Assembly: GCF_030123325.1 (NCBI RefSeq)
Contig: NZ_CP126106.1
Coordinates: 4,740,001 to 4,804,000 of the forward strand
DNA from: Peribacillus simplex
Lineage (GTDB): Bacteria; Bacillota; Bacilli; Bacillales; DSM-1321
Length of the DNA stretch: 64,000 nt
Reading direction: 5' to 3'
This document shows, piece after piece, positions 50,279 to 58,933 of the stretch. The translations under genes were made by a program, and so were the position numbers. Under the pieces are notes generated by a model. It was not told the origin of the DNA, did no database searches, and was given only the letters and a program-made list of their open reading frames with translations. Within the stretch, counting starts at the first letter, position 1; each line of letters begins with the position of its first letter.

Positions 50279-51169
50279 TTAAATGAACCTTTTATTTTCT
50301 AACAATTCCTCCTCATCACTTAACATATTGATAAATTTTATTAAAGACGCAGGTGCATACTTATCTTTTCGATAAATGAATACTGTTTTGACTTTTCCGC
50401 ATAGATTCGGAATTGAATGTTGTCTAAGGCCGTCATGTTCATGTTTTGCAATAACACTTTGTGGAAGCATACTTATTCCTAGACCAGCTGCGACACAACC
50501 GATGATCCCATCTATAGTGCCAAATTCCATTATCTTATTGGGTATCATCTTCTCTTGTTTTAACCATAGTTCAAACTTTTCCCGATAAGCACATCCTGCA
50601 TGAAATACAAGCAGTGTCCTTGTTTGAATATCTTCGATAGATGATATAGGAGGATGAATTGTATCTGTAATGAGAATTAGTTCCTCTTCGAACACTTCTT
50701 TCTGAATGAGATCAGGGTGATTAATGGGTCCAGCCACAAATGCTCCATCCAATTCATTCTGTAGCACAGCTTGAATATTTTGTTCAGTGGAGCCTGTTTT
50801 TAAAGTTAAATCGACCTCTGGAAAATCTTTATGATACTTTGAAAACAAGACTGGTAAGCGAACTGCTGCGGTCGTTTCCATTGAACCAATCGTTAACGGA
50901 CCTCTAGGTGTTTGATCATCATTCATCATACTTTTGGTTTCTTCTATAAGATCGAATATTTTTTCTGTATATGTTAGCAACATGCTTCCTTTGTCCGTTA
51001 ATGCAGTGCCACGATTATGTCTATAAAAAAGAGTTGTTTGAAGATCCGATTCCAGCTGCTGTATTTTCATCGTGATATTTGACTGTGCATATTGAAGTTC
51101 CCTCGCTGCTTGAGAAATACTCCCCATCTTAGCAACACTCTGGAAAATTTTTAATGAATGCAAATCCAA
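50279..51169 (-). CDS. LysR-family transcriptional regulator
   Basis: 296 residues. N-terminal wHTH MDLHSLKIFQSVAKMGSISQ, AARELQYAQSNITMKIQQLE; the effector domain (90-290) has GPLTIGSMETTAAVRLPVLF and the hinge pattern of GltC/CzcR-like proteins. It is divergent from the tautomerase-MFS-monooxygenase operon and is its likely activator, with binding sites expected in the 163-bp gap. A MITE copy ends 32 bases downstream. Confidence 0.92.
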   Translation of the reverse strand: MDLHSLKIFQSVAKMGSISQAARELQYAQSNITMKIQQLESDLQTTLFYRHNRGTALTDKGSMLLTYTEKIFDLIEETKSMMNDDQTPRGPLTIGSMETTAAVRLPVLFSKYHKDFPEVDLTLKTGSTEQNIQAVLQNELDGAFVAGPINHPDLIQKEVFEEELILITDTIHPPISSIEDIQTRTLLVFHAGCAYREKFELWLKQEKMIPNKIMEFGTIDGIIGCVAAGLGISMLPQSVIAKHEHDGLRQHSIPNLCGKVKTVFIYRKDKYAPASLIKFINMLSDEEELLENKRFI

Positions 51170-51332
51170 AATAATCTCTCCTTAGTTGATTTATCTTTTA
51201 GCCATCAATAAGAGTGATACCAAATATAAATTTTAAGTATTATACCATATAGCAAATAAAAGATATGCTTATAATATCCTACATGTAAATGGACACTCTA
51301 AAACCATTATTAATTTGAGGGGGATACACAAA

Positions 51333-51722
51333 ATGCCATTATTACGTTTTGATTTGGTAGAAGGAAGAAGCGAAGAAACGTTAAAAAAATTATTGGATTC
51401 GGCTCACCATGCGATGGTGGAAGCTTTCCAAGTGCCTGAAAGCGATCGTTATCAAATCGTTCATCAGCACCCGCCGCATGAACTAATGATCGAGGATACC
51501 GGACTGGGGTTTAAAAGAAGCAGAGACCTAGTGATCATCAGTATTGTAAGTAAAAAAAGAACGGTAAAACAGAAAGAAACCTTATACTCACTTCTTGCTC
51601 ATAAACTTGAATCGGACTGTGGGATTTCTCCACAGGACTTGATGGTCTCCATAACGGAAAACAGCGATGCTGACTGGAGTTTTGGAGGAGGGGAAGCACA
51701 GTTTCTAACAGGTTCATTATAG
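51333..51722 (+). CDS. Tautomerase-superfamily protein (YrdN-like)
   Basis: 129-residue member of the 4-oxalocrotonate tautomerase/MIF superfamily. ATG 51333 follows GAGGGGG; after Met removal the N-terminus is Pro (MPLLRFDLVEGRSEETLKKL), the catalytic base. RYQIVHQHPPHELMIEDTGL and FKRSRDLVIISIVSKKRTVK are typical of the double-length YrdN type. First gene of an operon with an MFS transporter and a nitronate monooxygenase. Exact reaction unknown. Confidence 0.88.
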   Translation: MPLLRFDLVEGRSEETLKKLLDSAHHAMVEAFQVPESDRYQIVHQHPPHELMIEDTGLGFKRSRDLVIISIVSKKRTVKQKETLYSLLAHKLESDCGISPQDLMVSITENSDADWSFGGGEAQFLTGSL

Positions 51723-51766
51723 CTATGAATGTATGCTTATAGTATACAATTTTTGGAGGGGAATCT

Positions 51767-52969
51767 TTGAAGAATCAATCTTACCTTTTTTTAATAGGGG
51801 GAATATCTTCTTTAATCATTGCTATGGGGATTGGAAGATTTGCATATACTCCCATTCTTCCCCTTATGCAAAAAGAACTTTCTTTATCAAATACAGTTGC
51901 TGGTTATCTAGCATCAAGTAATTACGCAGGATATTTGCTTGGAGCAATTTTAGCAGGTGCCATTCCTTTTAAGAAGTATAGAACCAGTTTGTTAAGAATA
52001 AGTCTGATCATCAGTATCTTAACCACTGCCCTGATGGGTCTCTCATACTCTCCTTTACTTTGGACTGGACTTCGCTTTCTATCAGGGTTTGCCAGTGCCT
52101 TTGTGTTGGTCTCAGCCTCCGGTATCGTGTTAGATAAACTTGCAACTATAAGAAAAACCAGTTGGTCGGGGGTTTTTTATGGGGGAGTAGGTATGGGAAT
52201 CTTTTTATCCAGTCTAATGATTCCGAGTTTAAACCACGTATTTCGGTGGGAAGGAACATGGATAGGGCTAGCTGTTGTGAGTGGACTTCTTGCTATCTTT
52301 GTTTGGATCTGGCTCGATGATCCCCCTAACGTTGTCGAAAAGAAAGATAAACAAGATATGATTGTAAAAGTGCCCCCCGCTAAATGGCTTATATGGTTGA
52401 TTATTGCGTATGGTTTAGAAGGATTAGGTTACATTGTTACAGGAACGTTTATCGTATCCATCGCTGAAAAGACCTCATACTTTCATAATGGTGCTACCTT
52501 AGTTTGGATGATGGTGGGATTGGCCGCGATTCCATCCTGTCTCATCTGGTCTTTACTAGCTAAAAAATGGGGATTCATTAAATCTTTAGTGCTTGCAATG
52601 GCTCTGCAATCCTTGGGTATTGCGATGCCAGCCTTTTGGATGTCAAAAACAAGTTTTGTCATAAGTGCTTTATTATTTGGAGCTACGTTTATGGGTATCA
52701 CCACCCTGGCTACAACATTGGGACGGGAAATGAATCCATCTGATAGCAATCGGACCATTGGCATGCTTACCGCTATTTATGCTATTGGACAGTTGATAGG
52801 ACCAACCCTCGCTGGGGTTTTATCCTCACTCACACATGATTTCAATGCTGCTTTTATTGGCGCAGCAAGTGCTGTCTTCTTTGGGGCAATTTTACTTTCA
52901 AGCGGGATTCATTTCGAGATCAGCCCTAACGTTCATCCATCCAATATAAAAAAAACAGAAGAGAATTAA
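51767..52969 (+). CDS. MFS transporter, YbfB/YjiJ family
   Basis: 400-residue, 12-helix transporter. TTG 51767 starts it seven bases after GGAGGGG. The motif GIGRFAYTPILPLMQKELSL near the N-terminus is the hallmark of YbfB/YjiJ proteins, followed by AGYLASSNYAGYLLGAILAG. The middle loop has WLDDPPNVVEKKDKQ. The function is unestablished; co-expression with tautomerase and nitronate monooxygenase suggests movement of the operon's substrate or product. Confidence 0.9.
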   Translation: MKNQSYLFLIGGISSLIIAMGIGRFAYTPILPLMQKELSLSNTVAGYLASSNYAGYLLGAILAGAIPFKKYRTSLLRISLIISILTTALMGLSYSPLLWTGLRFLSGFASAFVLVSASGIVLDKLATIRKTSWSGVFYGGVGMGIFLSSLMIPSLNHVFRWEGTWIGLAVVSGLLAIFVWIWLDDPPNVVEKKDKQDMIVKVPPAKWLIWLIIAYGLEGLGYIVTGTFIVSIAEKTSYFHNGATLVWMMVGLAAIPSCLIWSLLAKKWGFIKSLVLAMALQSLGIAMPAFWMSKTSFVISALLFGATFMGITTLATTLGREMNPSDSNRTIGMLTAIYAIGQLIGPTLAGVLSSLTHDFNAAFIGAASAVFFGAILLSSGIHFEISPNVHPSNIKKTEEN

Positions 52970-53000
52970 TTGGGATCAAAATACAAAATTGGGGGAGTCA

Positions 53001-54092
53001 ATGATGTTGAATAATGGAATGATGAAGCATTTGAAGATTAAGAATCCGATTATACAAGCTCCTATGGCTGGCGGGATCACCACTTCCGATTTAGTGGCCG
53101 AGGTGTCCAATGCTGGGGGACTTGGAATGATCGGGGCAGGCTATCAGACACCCATACAAACGAGAGAGCAAATTAGAGAAATCAAGCAGTTAACGCCAAA
53201 CCCTTTTGGCATCAATCTATTCGTGCCAAACGAATTTAACGTAACGCCTGAAGCGTTCCAATCAGCCAACCAGCTTTTACACACCATTCGTAAGCAATTA
53301 CATTTAGAACAAACAGACAGCTTTGACATTCCTGAGTATAAAAAAATTCATGAAAGCTTCATTGAACAAGTTCAGGTTGTCATTGAAGAGAATGTATCCA
53401 TTTGTTCCTTTACATTTGGTATTCCTCCTAAGGAAGTGATGGATAAATTAAAACAGCATAACATCACTCTTATAGGAACAGCTACAACGGTTAGGGAAGC
53501 CGTTGAAAATGAAAAGGCGGGAATGGATATGGTTGTTATGCAAGGCAGTGAAGCTGGCGGGCATCGCGGGAACTTTATTGATGGTCATCAGGAGAGCCTG
53601 GTAGGTTTAATGTCACTTATTCCGCAGGTTGTTGACAATGTAAGCATACCCGTTATTGCTGCAGGAGGAATTATGGATGGAAGAGGATTAATGGCTTCAC
53701 TCTTCTTAGGGGCACAAGGTGTACAAATGGGCACAGCTTTCTTGACTTGTATAGAAAGTGGGGCACACAAGGTATATAAAGAAGCCATTTTGAATGCTGA
53801 TGAAGACCAGACAACCTTTACTCGTGCCTTTTCTGGTAAATGGGCAAGAGGTATTAAAAACAAATTTATTGCAGATATGCTGGAGCATGAATTGCTTGTA
53901 CCCGATTTCCCTGTTCAAAACCTATTAACTCAAGTAATTAGAAAAACGAGCAGTGGACAAAATAATCAAGATTTCATGTCCCTCTGGTCTGGACAAAGTC
54001 CAAGATTAGCCAAAAGTCAAACCGTTGAAAGATTAATGAAAGATATTATGTCTGAAGCTAAAATGTTGAGGCAGCAGCTCACTGCACTTTAA
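53001..54092 (+). CDS. Nitronate monooxygenase (NPD family)
   Basis: FMN-dependent TIM-barrel enzyme, 363 residues, oxidises alkyl nitronates such as propionate-3-nitronate. The ATG at 53001 or 53004 follows GGGGGAG. KNPIIQAPMAGGITTSDLVA, GGLGMIGAGYQTP, TFGIPPKEVM, MVVMQGSEAGGHRG (the conserved GSEAGGH with catalytic His) and PVIAAGGIMDGRGLMASLFL (phosphate binding) are all present. Last gene of the operon, followed by a terminator. Confidence 0.93.
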   Translation: MMLNNGMMKHLKIKNPIIQAPMAGGITTSDLVAEVSNAGGLGMIGAGYQTPIQTREQIREIKQLTPNPFGINLFVPNEFNVTPEAFQSANQLLHTIRKQLHLEQTDSFDIPEYKKIHESFIEQVQVVIEENVSICSFTFGIPPKEVMDKLKQHNITLIGTATTVREAVENEKAGMDMVVMQGSEAGGHRGNFIDGHQESLVGLMSLIPQVVDNVSIPVIAAGGIMDGRGLMASLFLGAQGVQMGTAFLTCIESGAHKVYKEAILNADEDQTTFTRAFSGKWARGIKNKFIADMLEHELLVPDFPVQNLLTQVIRKTSSGQNNQDFMSLWSGQSPRLAKSQTVERLMKDIMSEAKMLRQQLTAL

Positions 54093-54121
54093 TAAATCAA
54101 ATGTTGCCATTCGTACAATAA

Positions 54122-54152
54122 GGTCACCAGATATTCCTGGTGACCATTTTTT
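54122..54152 (+). terminator. Terminator after nitronate monooxygenase
   Basis: GGTCACCAG, loop ATATTC, CTGGTGACC, then ATTTTTT. Confidence 0.9.
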
Positions 54153-54270
54153 ATATCGTTTCTCTTTAATAGTAGCAATTGGAGAAGTTAATACTTTTTA
54201 GCTCTTTACTGACAAAATAGTTCCATAAATGATCTTCAGCTAACGCACCCGTTAGTGCAATAAGAATTTA

Positions 54271-54403
54271 TTATTTTTTGAACTTTTTTACGTCTGGAAT
54301 TCTCGAATATATATCATATAAATCCTTAACAGTTTGTTGGATAACTTCATCCCCATCCGTTCCATTTATTGCCGTATCAAGTCTTGCGTGATAAATCAAT
54401 AAA
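54271..54403 (-). pseudogene. C-terminal remnant of an unidentified gene
   Basis: Reverse-strand frame without a start reads LIYHARLDTAINGTDGDEVI, then QQTVKDLYDIYSRIPDVKKF, KK and TAA (54271-54273). Codon use looks genuine. It is cut on its 5' side by an inverted repeat GAGAACTGAT...ATCAGTTCTC at 54405-54432. Family not identified. Confidence 0.4.
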
Positions 54404-54522
54404 GAGAACTGATGTCGATATATCAGTTCTCTAGTAAAAATTTTTTCTATATTCTTTATTTGTTATATGAGAAGAAATTTATAGTGGAATCAAAAAAAAT
54501 CAGTCACTACTGAACCTCCCCA

Positions 54523-54654
54523 TTATTCTTTCTTATCATTATTCTCTTGGTTATTCTTTTCTGAAATTCGTCTTTGATGGGCTTTCGTCGCAGCATTCAC
54601 ATGGTTTGCATCATTTGGTTTATTTTTTTTAGAACCTCTTGCATCATTACTCAT
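54523..54654 (-). CDS. Small hydrophilic protein (43 aa)
   Basis: ATG 54654 behind GGGAGGTGAGTAAGT. The product begins MSNDARGSKKNKPNDANHVN and has AATKAHQRRISEKNNQENN before a DKKE end. It is strongly hydrophilic with alternating basic and acidic parts, resembling minor spore proteins in composition. Family not recognised. The ribosome site is excellent. Confidence 0.7.
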   Translation of the reverse strand: MSNDARGSKKNKPNDANHVNAATKAHQRRISEKNNQENNDKKE

Positions 54655-54806
54655 ACTTACTCACCTCCCGCGGCAGCTTATATACGTATGTTAGCTTACT
54701 CTTGCCTCCAAATTTTATACGCCTTTTTGGAATCGTTTTGTTGTTTTCATCCGCTGTTCCTCCTGACAAACCATTAAGACGTTTAAACTGTTTTAATCCT
54801 GTATAT

Positions 54807-54953
54807 CTAATTTTTCATAATTTTATTAAGTAATAGATCTAATTCCTGGCTATATTCAATCGTTCTTGAATCACACAGGCCATACTTTAATGCTGATGTC
54901 TCCATTTTGGATTTTAGATCATTTTATTCCTTCAAATATTTCATAATTTCCAT
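54807..54953 (-). pseudogene. Spo0E-like phosphatase gene with in-frame stop
   Basis: Reverse-strand ATG 54953 behind AGAGGTATAAGAA. The 49-codon frame has TAA at codon 10, then continues NDLKSKMETSALKYGLCDSR, TIEYSQELDLLLNKIMKN to TAG 54807. The SQELD motif and the helix-hairpin length identify the Spo0E family, which dephosphorylates Spo0A~P and delays sporulation. An internal ATG at codon 17 could still give a 33-residue piece that keeps SQELD. Otherwise it is a nonsense pseudogene. Confidence 0.7.
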
Positions 54954-55083
54954 TTCTTATACCTCTTGAAGCTAAAAAGGTCATACAAAATCATCTACTA
55001 AATGCACAAAGTCGGCGTGTTATTCGAATTCTAAAAACTGTATAGTTTCTATTAAAATACGTTGATAAGGATGTTGAGACTAA

Positions 55084-55128
55084 AAAGATGGCCAATAAAT
55101 ATTGAGTGATTGCTCAATATTTATTGGC
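55084..55128 (-). terminator. Terminator of trxB-trx operon
   Basis: GCCAATAAATATTGAG and CTCAATATTTATTGGC, a perfect 16-bp stem with a six-base loop; reverse-strand tail CATCTTTTTA. Confidence 0.88.
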
Positions 55129-55144
55129 TCCAGGCAAGGATTTT

Positions 55145-55486
55145 CTATCCTAGTTTTCCACTTGCCTCTACAATTTGATTAAGAAACTGTTCAACCTCTT
55201 CCTGACTTTTTCCAACTTTACTTACAAACCGGTTCAGTTCCTTCCCTTCTTTAAAAGCAATAAAGCTTGGGATTCCGTACACATCCAGCTTCTCCAATAC
55301 CTCTGGAAAATGTTCACGATTTACTGCAATCATATCTACTTTTTCTCTATACGCTTCTTCCAAGATGGGCATAAATAAATCGGTATGCTGACAGTCTGGG
55401 CAATATTCGGCATAGAATTTGGCCATAACTGGTCTTGTTGATAAAATCGCCTCTTCAAACTCTTGTTTTGTTTTAATCTCTTTCAT
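55145..55486 (-). CDS. Thioredoxin-family protein
   Basis: 113 residues. ATG 55486 follows GGGGAGGATTTTAATA. The active site is AEYCPDCQHTD (CPDC in place of the standard CGPC), and the cis-Pro loop is VYGIPSFIAFKEGKEL. CPDC variants occur in YtpP/YusE-like proteins. It starts two bases after the trxB stop, so the reductase and this protein are made together. It may reduce cystine or protein disulfides in the sulfur pathway around it. Confidence 0.9.
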   Translation of the reverse strand: MKEIKTKQEFEEAILSTRPVMAKFYAEYCPDCQHTDLFMPILEEAYREKVDMIAVNREHFPEVLEKLDVYGIPSFIAFKEGKELNRFVSKVGKSQEEVEQFLNQIVEASGKLG

Positions 55487-55488
55487 TA

Positions 55489-56466
55489 TTAAAATCCTCC
55501 CCATATTTGGTTCTCATTGATAGATTGATTGTTTCCACTACATAATTCACTTGCATCAAGATATTTTTCGCAATCCAGAGCAGCCATACAACCACTTCCC
55601 GCAGCCGTAATGGCTTGGCGGTATTTATGATCTTGAACATCCCCGCAGGCAAATACACCTGGGATATTCGTTTCGGTTGTACCAGGATTCACCATGATAT
55701 ATCCGATATCGTCCGTTTTGATTTGATTGTTTAAAAATGCTGTGTTCGGTTTGTGCCCAATGGCAATGAAAATACCATCAGCTTCCAGAATTTCCTCTTT
55801 TCCTGTTTCGCTGTTTTTTACTTTCAAGCCAGTAACATGTCGATCCCCTGCGATCACTTCTTCAGGAATGGAATTTAAGCTCCACGTAATTTTTGGATTC
55901 TTTTTGGCACGGTCTTGCATAATTTGGGAAGCGCGAAGCTCCTTTCTGCGGTGGACAACCCGAACCTCCGAAGCAAACTTCGTTAAAAAATTTGCCTCCT
56001 CCATAGCAGAATCTCCGCCCCCGACAACGATAATTTTCTTTCCTCTAAAGAAAAATCCATCGCATGTTGCACAGGTGCTTACCCCACGCCCAATATTTTC
56101 TCTTTCCCCTGGAATCTCCAAAAGTTTCGCTGAAGCTCCCGTTGAAATGATTAAAGATTGCGTTTTAAGCTCCCCTACTCCTTCCACCGTTAAGGTAAAA
56201 GGGTTATTGGAAAAGTCGACTTTTTTAACCCAGCCTCTTTTAAACTTTGCTCCAAAAAACTCAGCTTGCTTTCGCATGTTCTGCATCAACTCTCGTCCCA
56301 TAATCCCTTCAGGAAATCCAGGAAAATTCTCGACATCTGTTGTCAATGTCAATTGCCCCCCTGGTTCAGGCCCTTCAATGACCAAAGGACTTATGTTAGC
56401 ACGTGCTAAATAGATTGCTGCGGTTAACCCAGCAGGTCCAGTCCCTAGAATAACGGCTTTATACAT
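55489..56466 (-). CDS. trxB: Thioredoxin reductase (second or pathway-specific)
   Basis: FAD/NADPH disulfide reductase, 325 residues. FAD loop LGTGPAGLTAAIYLARA, GQLTLTTDVENFPGFPEG, redox-active CATC in GVSTCATCDGFFFRG, NADPH loop IVVGGGDSAMEEANFL with the HRR of VVHRRKELRASQ, and GVFACGDVQDHKYRQAITAAG. The usual housekeeping trxB sits elsewhere in Bacillus, so this is probably a sulfur-cluster copy. An exact GG-N10-GC element at 56504-56519 lies 38 bases before the start. Confidence 0.93.
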   Translation of the reverse strand: MYKAVILGTGPAGLTAAIYLARANISPLVIEGPEPGGQLTLTTDVENFPGFPEGIMGRELMQNMRKQAEFFGAKFKRGWVKKVDFSNNPFTLTVEGVGELKTQSLIISTGASAKLLEIPGERENIGRGVSTCATCDGFFFRGKKIIVVGGGDSAMEEANFLTKFASEVRVVHRRKELRASQIMQDRAKKNPKITWSLNSIPEEVIAGDRHVTGLKVKNSETGKEEILEADGIFIAIGHKPNTAFLNNQIKTDDIGYIMVNPGTTETNIPGVFACGDVQDHKYRQAITAAGSGCMAALDCEKYLDASELCSGNNQSINENQIWGGF

Positions 56467-56503
56467 CGCTTACCTCCTTATCTCTTAGTCATGAATATTA
56501 ATT

Positions 56504-56519
56504 TGCAATATTCGTGCCA
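56504..56519 (-). promoter_or_regulatory. Sigma-54 promoter of trxB
   Basis: Reverse strand TGGCACGAATATTGCA matches the -24/-12 consensus TGGCAC-N5-TTGCA in both the GG and GC elements, with GG-N10-GC spacing. The expected start of transcription is about 27 bases before the ATG. Confidence 0.82.
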
Positions 56520-56632
56520 ATCTTTAATTCCTTGCAAAATCACTATTTTTTCAGCCTCTTATAGGTTAATCATTCCTATTTCCTATCACGTTTGAGAAAA
56601 TTTTTTTCAAGACCAAGAAAACATGTACCAAC

Positions 56633-57241
56633 TCAAATTTCAAACGGTGGATTAAAAGCCAAAGCAGGGGAGTATTCAACCCGCTTTTCTTTTGCAAGAT
56701 ATAGCCCCTCTTCGTCTAAAGGGGTGAATACCCGAAATTTTCTCAATTGCTTTCCATAAACATGGATCGTGATAGCTGGTTTATTACCTACCCCCTCCAA
56801 GATATGACAGTCTGCTGGAGGCAGTAGCTTTCCTGTATTCTGCTCGTTTACAATGATGGTATCAGTATGCTGTAACTTAACAATATTGCCTCCAGATAAT
56901 TCCTCTAATCGTATATAATTAGTCACTTTAACCTTACCCGCGACAACTCCTTCTGCTCCCCATGTATCATCGTGATCATGAAGAGTGGTCTTCTGGCCGG
57001 GCTTCCAGACTAGCGCGATCACTTCGAAACGATCCTCTGGGTCACAATACAACAGATGCCGCGAGTACCCTTCCTCACTTGGTCTTCTTTTCTCAGAAGG
57101 AAGCCATGATCGGGATTGAATTAATTTACCAACCAACTTTTCTGCTTCCACAACACATTCGTTATCATTCTGACTCCGTTCCACCATAACCGTCATATCT
57201 TGAACAAAATTTTTGAAATCATATTCATTCGTGTGATCCAT
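56633..57241 (-). CDS. Cysteine dioxygenase family protein
   Basis: Fe(II) cupin enzyme of 202 residues that oxidises cysteine to cysteine sulfinate. The first cupin motif is TLHDHDDTWGAEGVVAGKV with two Fe-binding His; the third ligand lies in ITIHVYGKQLRKFRVF. SRHLLYCDPEDRFEVIALVW precedes. Like Bacillus YubC. It lies in a cluster for cystine uptake, disulfide reduction and cysteine lysis, so this function fits the context well. ATG 57241 after GGGGAGG. Confidence 0.9.
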   Translation of the reverse strand: MDHTNEYDFKNFVQDMTVMVERSQNDNECVVEAEKLVGKLIQSRSWLPSEKRRPSEEGYSRHLLYCDPEDRFEVIALVWKPGQKTTLHDHDDTWGAEGVVAGKVKVTNYIRLEELSGGNIVKLQHTDTIIVNEQNTGKLLPPADCHILEGVGNKPAITIHVYGKQLRKFRVFTPLDEEGLYLAKEKRVEYSPALAFNPPFEI

Positions 57242-57269
57242 TTTAATTCCTCCCCAATATTCTTATGTT

Positions 57270-57334
57270 TTACTTTCCTGTATGGGAAAGTTGCTTGACT
57301 GCTTGTTCTAACTGAAGTAGGGCTTTTTCCTTTT
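57270..57334 (-). pseudogene. Helical C-terminal gene tail upstream of cysteine dioxygenase
   Basis: Codons EKEKALLQLEQAVKQLSHTG K then TAA (57270). It looks like the end of a coiled-coil or helical protein with no start nearby; a terminator precedes it. A relic, family unknown. Confidence 0.4.
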
Positions 57335-57344
57335 CTTAATTATT

Positions 57345-57375
57345 CAAAAAAAGATTGCAATTGAAATTTGCAATC
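57345..57375 (-). terminator. Terminator after relic tail (copy 1)
   Basis: Reverse strand GATTGCAAATTTCAATTGCAATC followed by a run of T (stem GATTGCAA / TTGCAATC). The same hairpin type recurs at 60320-60350 behind a related relic. Confidence 0.75.
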
Positions 57376-57473
57376 CTAGGGTAAAGTTATAAGATTCTGT
57401 CGTTCTAACATGCGGGAAAGTGCCGAGTAACGAGTTTTCCATTCTTCCGCAGCTTGGGGATAACGGCCCTTAC
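57376..57473 (-). pseudogene. Relic tail resembling a Fis-type regulator C-terminus (copy 1)
   Basis: After the ATPase stop the reverse strand reads KGRYPQAAEEWKTRYSALSR and MLERQNLITLP, then TAG (57376). At base level it is similar to the relic at 60363, which reads AEELKISLSTLYRKLKRYNL, a Fis-type HTH as found at the end of sigma-54 activators. Both are followed by the same terminator. I infer that both are decayed ends of duplicated regulator genes. Confidence 0.5.
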
Positions 57474-58217
57474 CTATGAACAAAGTCTATTTAAAAATTG
57501 TAATGTCCGTTCATGCCCTGTTTGTTCAAAAATTTGTTGCGGTGTTCCTTCTTCAACAATTACACCTTTATCAATAAATACGACTTTATCCGCTGCTTCA
57601 CGCGCAAAATTCATTTCATGTGTCACTACAACCATGGTCATTCCCTCTTTAGCAAGTTCTTTCATGACCTTTAGAACCTCACCAACTAATTCAGGATCTA
57701 ACGCGGAAGTAGGTTCATCAAAAAGCAGAACTTCAGGTTCCATAGCCATCGCCCGTGCAATTCCTACACGTTGTTGTTGTCCACCGGATAGCTGGGATGG
57801 ATAGTGGTTCGCCCGTTCCGATAATCCTACCTTTTTCAGCAATTGAAGAGCCTTCGTACGAGAGGCTTCCTTGTCTTGTTTACGAACGTAAACAAGACCT
57901 TCCATAACATTTTCAAGTGCAGTCATATGAGGGAACAAATTGTAACCTTGGAAAACCATACCCGTTTGTTGACGGAACTTAATTACCTTATCTTTTGGAA
58001 CTGGTTTTTTATCCTGAAAATCCAAAGAAAACCTTCCAAGCTTAATGGTCCCTTCTGTAGGCGTTTCCAATAAATTCAGGCAACGTAACAAGGTTGTTTT
58101 CCCTGAACCCGATGGCCCAATAATACAAACTGTATTGCCTTCCTCAATTTTTAGATCGATTCCCTTTAAAACCTCTGTTTGTCCAAATTGTTTATGCAGG
58201 TTCTTCATTTCAATCAT
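57474..58217 (-). CDS. Amino acid (cystine-type) ABC transporter ATP-binding protein
   Basis: Polar amino acid uptake ATPase, 247 residues. KQFGQTEVLKGIDLKIEEGN, Walker A GPSGSGKTT, QTGMVFQGYNLFPHMTALEN, signature LSGGQQQRVGIARAM, Walker B VLLFDEPTSALDPEL and VVTHEMNFAREAADKVVFID. Length and sequence agree with TcyC of B. subtilis. Third gene of the importer operon. Cystine as substrate is suggested by neighbours, not proven. Confidence 0.92.
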   Translation of the reverse strand: MIEMKNLHKQFGQTEVLKGIDLKIEEGNTVCIIGPSGSGKTTLLRCLNLLETPTEGTIKLGRFSLDFQDKKPVPKDKVIKFRQQTGMVFQGYNLFPHMTALENVMEGLVYVRKQDKEASRTKALQLLKKVGLSERANHYPSQLSGGQQQRVGIARAMAMEPEVLLFDEPTSALDPELVGEVLKVMKELAKEGMTMVVVTHEMNFAREAADKVVFIDKGVIVEEGTPQQIFEQTGHERTLQFLNRLCS

Positions 58218-58237
58218 GTATAGTTCCCCCTATCAAA

Positions 58238-58921
58238 TTAGCCCGTCACATAACGATCGAGCCGTTTTTCCATCTGTCCTTGTGCATTCGAAAGAACGGT
58301 ACTGAAAATCAAATAAATAAATCCTGCCAGACAATAGAGTACCAATGGTTCATAGGTTGTTGCGGTAATTTGCTGAGCAACTCTAAACATTTCAGTCACC
58401 GTAATGGTAGCAGCCAACGATGTATCCTTTACCAAGCTAATAAAACTGTTTGCCAAAGGCGGGACAGATACCCTTGTTGCCTGAGGGAGAATAATTCTTT
58501 TTAATGCCTGCGGATAGCTCATCCCAATAGAATAAGCCGCCTCCCATTGACCTTTGGAAATGGAGAGTATAGCCGCACGAATAATCTCTGAGTTGTAGGC
58601 GCCAACACTAAGCGTAAAACCGATAATCGCAGCAGGAAGGGGGCTAATCGTAATGCCTATACTCGGAAGGCCATAGAAAATGATAAACAACTGAACAAGC
58701 AGCGGTGTTCCCCTAATCACCCATACATAAAATCTTGCAACAGCGTCTAGGAGTTTAATTCCCGAGATTCGAGCTAATGCCGTAAGTAAAGCAAGAAGGA
58801 GTCCCAGTAAAAAGGATACTAATGTCAAGGGAACCGTAAACGCAACCCCAGCTTTTAACATCGGGAAAAAGGAATATACAATGATGTCAACAATTTGGTC
58901 CATTCTTTCATCAGCAAACAT
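58238..58921 (-). CDS. Amino acid (cystine-type) ABC transporter permease
   Basis: 227 residues with five membrane helices, HisM/TcyB type. GVAFTVPLTLVSFLLGLLLA starts the domain; VRGTPLLVQLFIIFYGLPS and GAYNSEIIRAAILSISKGQW with EAAYSIGMSYPQALKRIILP form the coupling region (EAA motif). Lies between the binding protein and the ATPase with short gaps. Confidence 0.92.
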   Translation of the reverse strand: MFADERMDQIVDIIVYSFFPMLKAGVAFTVPLTLVSFLLGLLLALLTALARISGIKLLDAVARFYVWVIRGTPLLVQLFIIFYGLPSIGITISPLPAAIIGFTLSVGAYNSEIIRAAILSISKGQWEAAYSIGMSYPQALKRIILPQATRVSVPPLANSFISLVKDTSLAATITVTEMFRVAQQITATTYEPLVLYCLAGFIYLIFSTVLSNAQGQMEKRLDRYVTG

Positions 58922-58933
58922 GTGGAACCCTCC

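Noticed and set aside
54574..54833. Plus-strand frames of 64-67 codons
   Set aside because: Antisense to the 43-aa gene and the Spo0E-like pseudogene; Cys/His/Phe-rich shadow composition.
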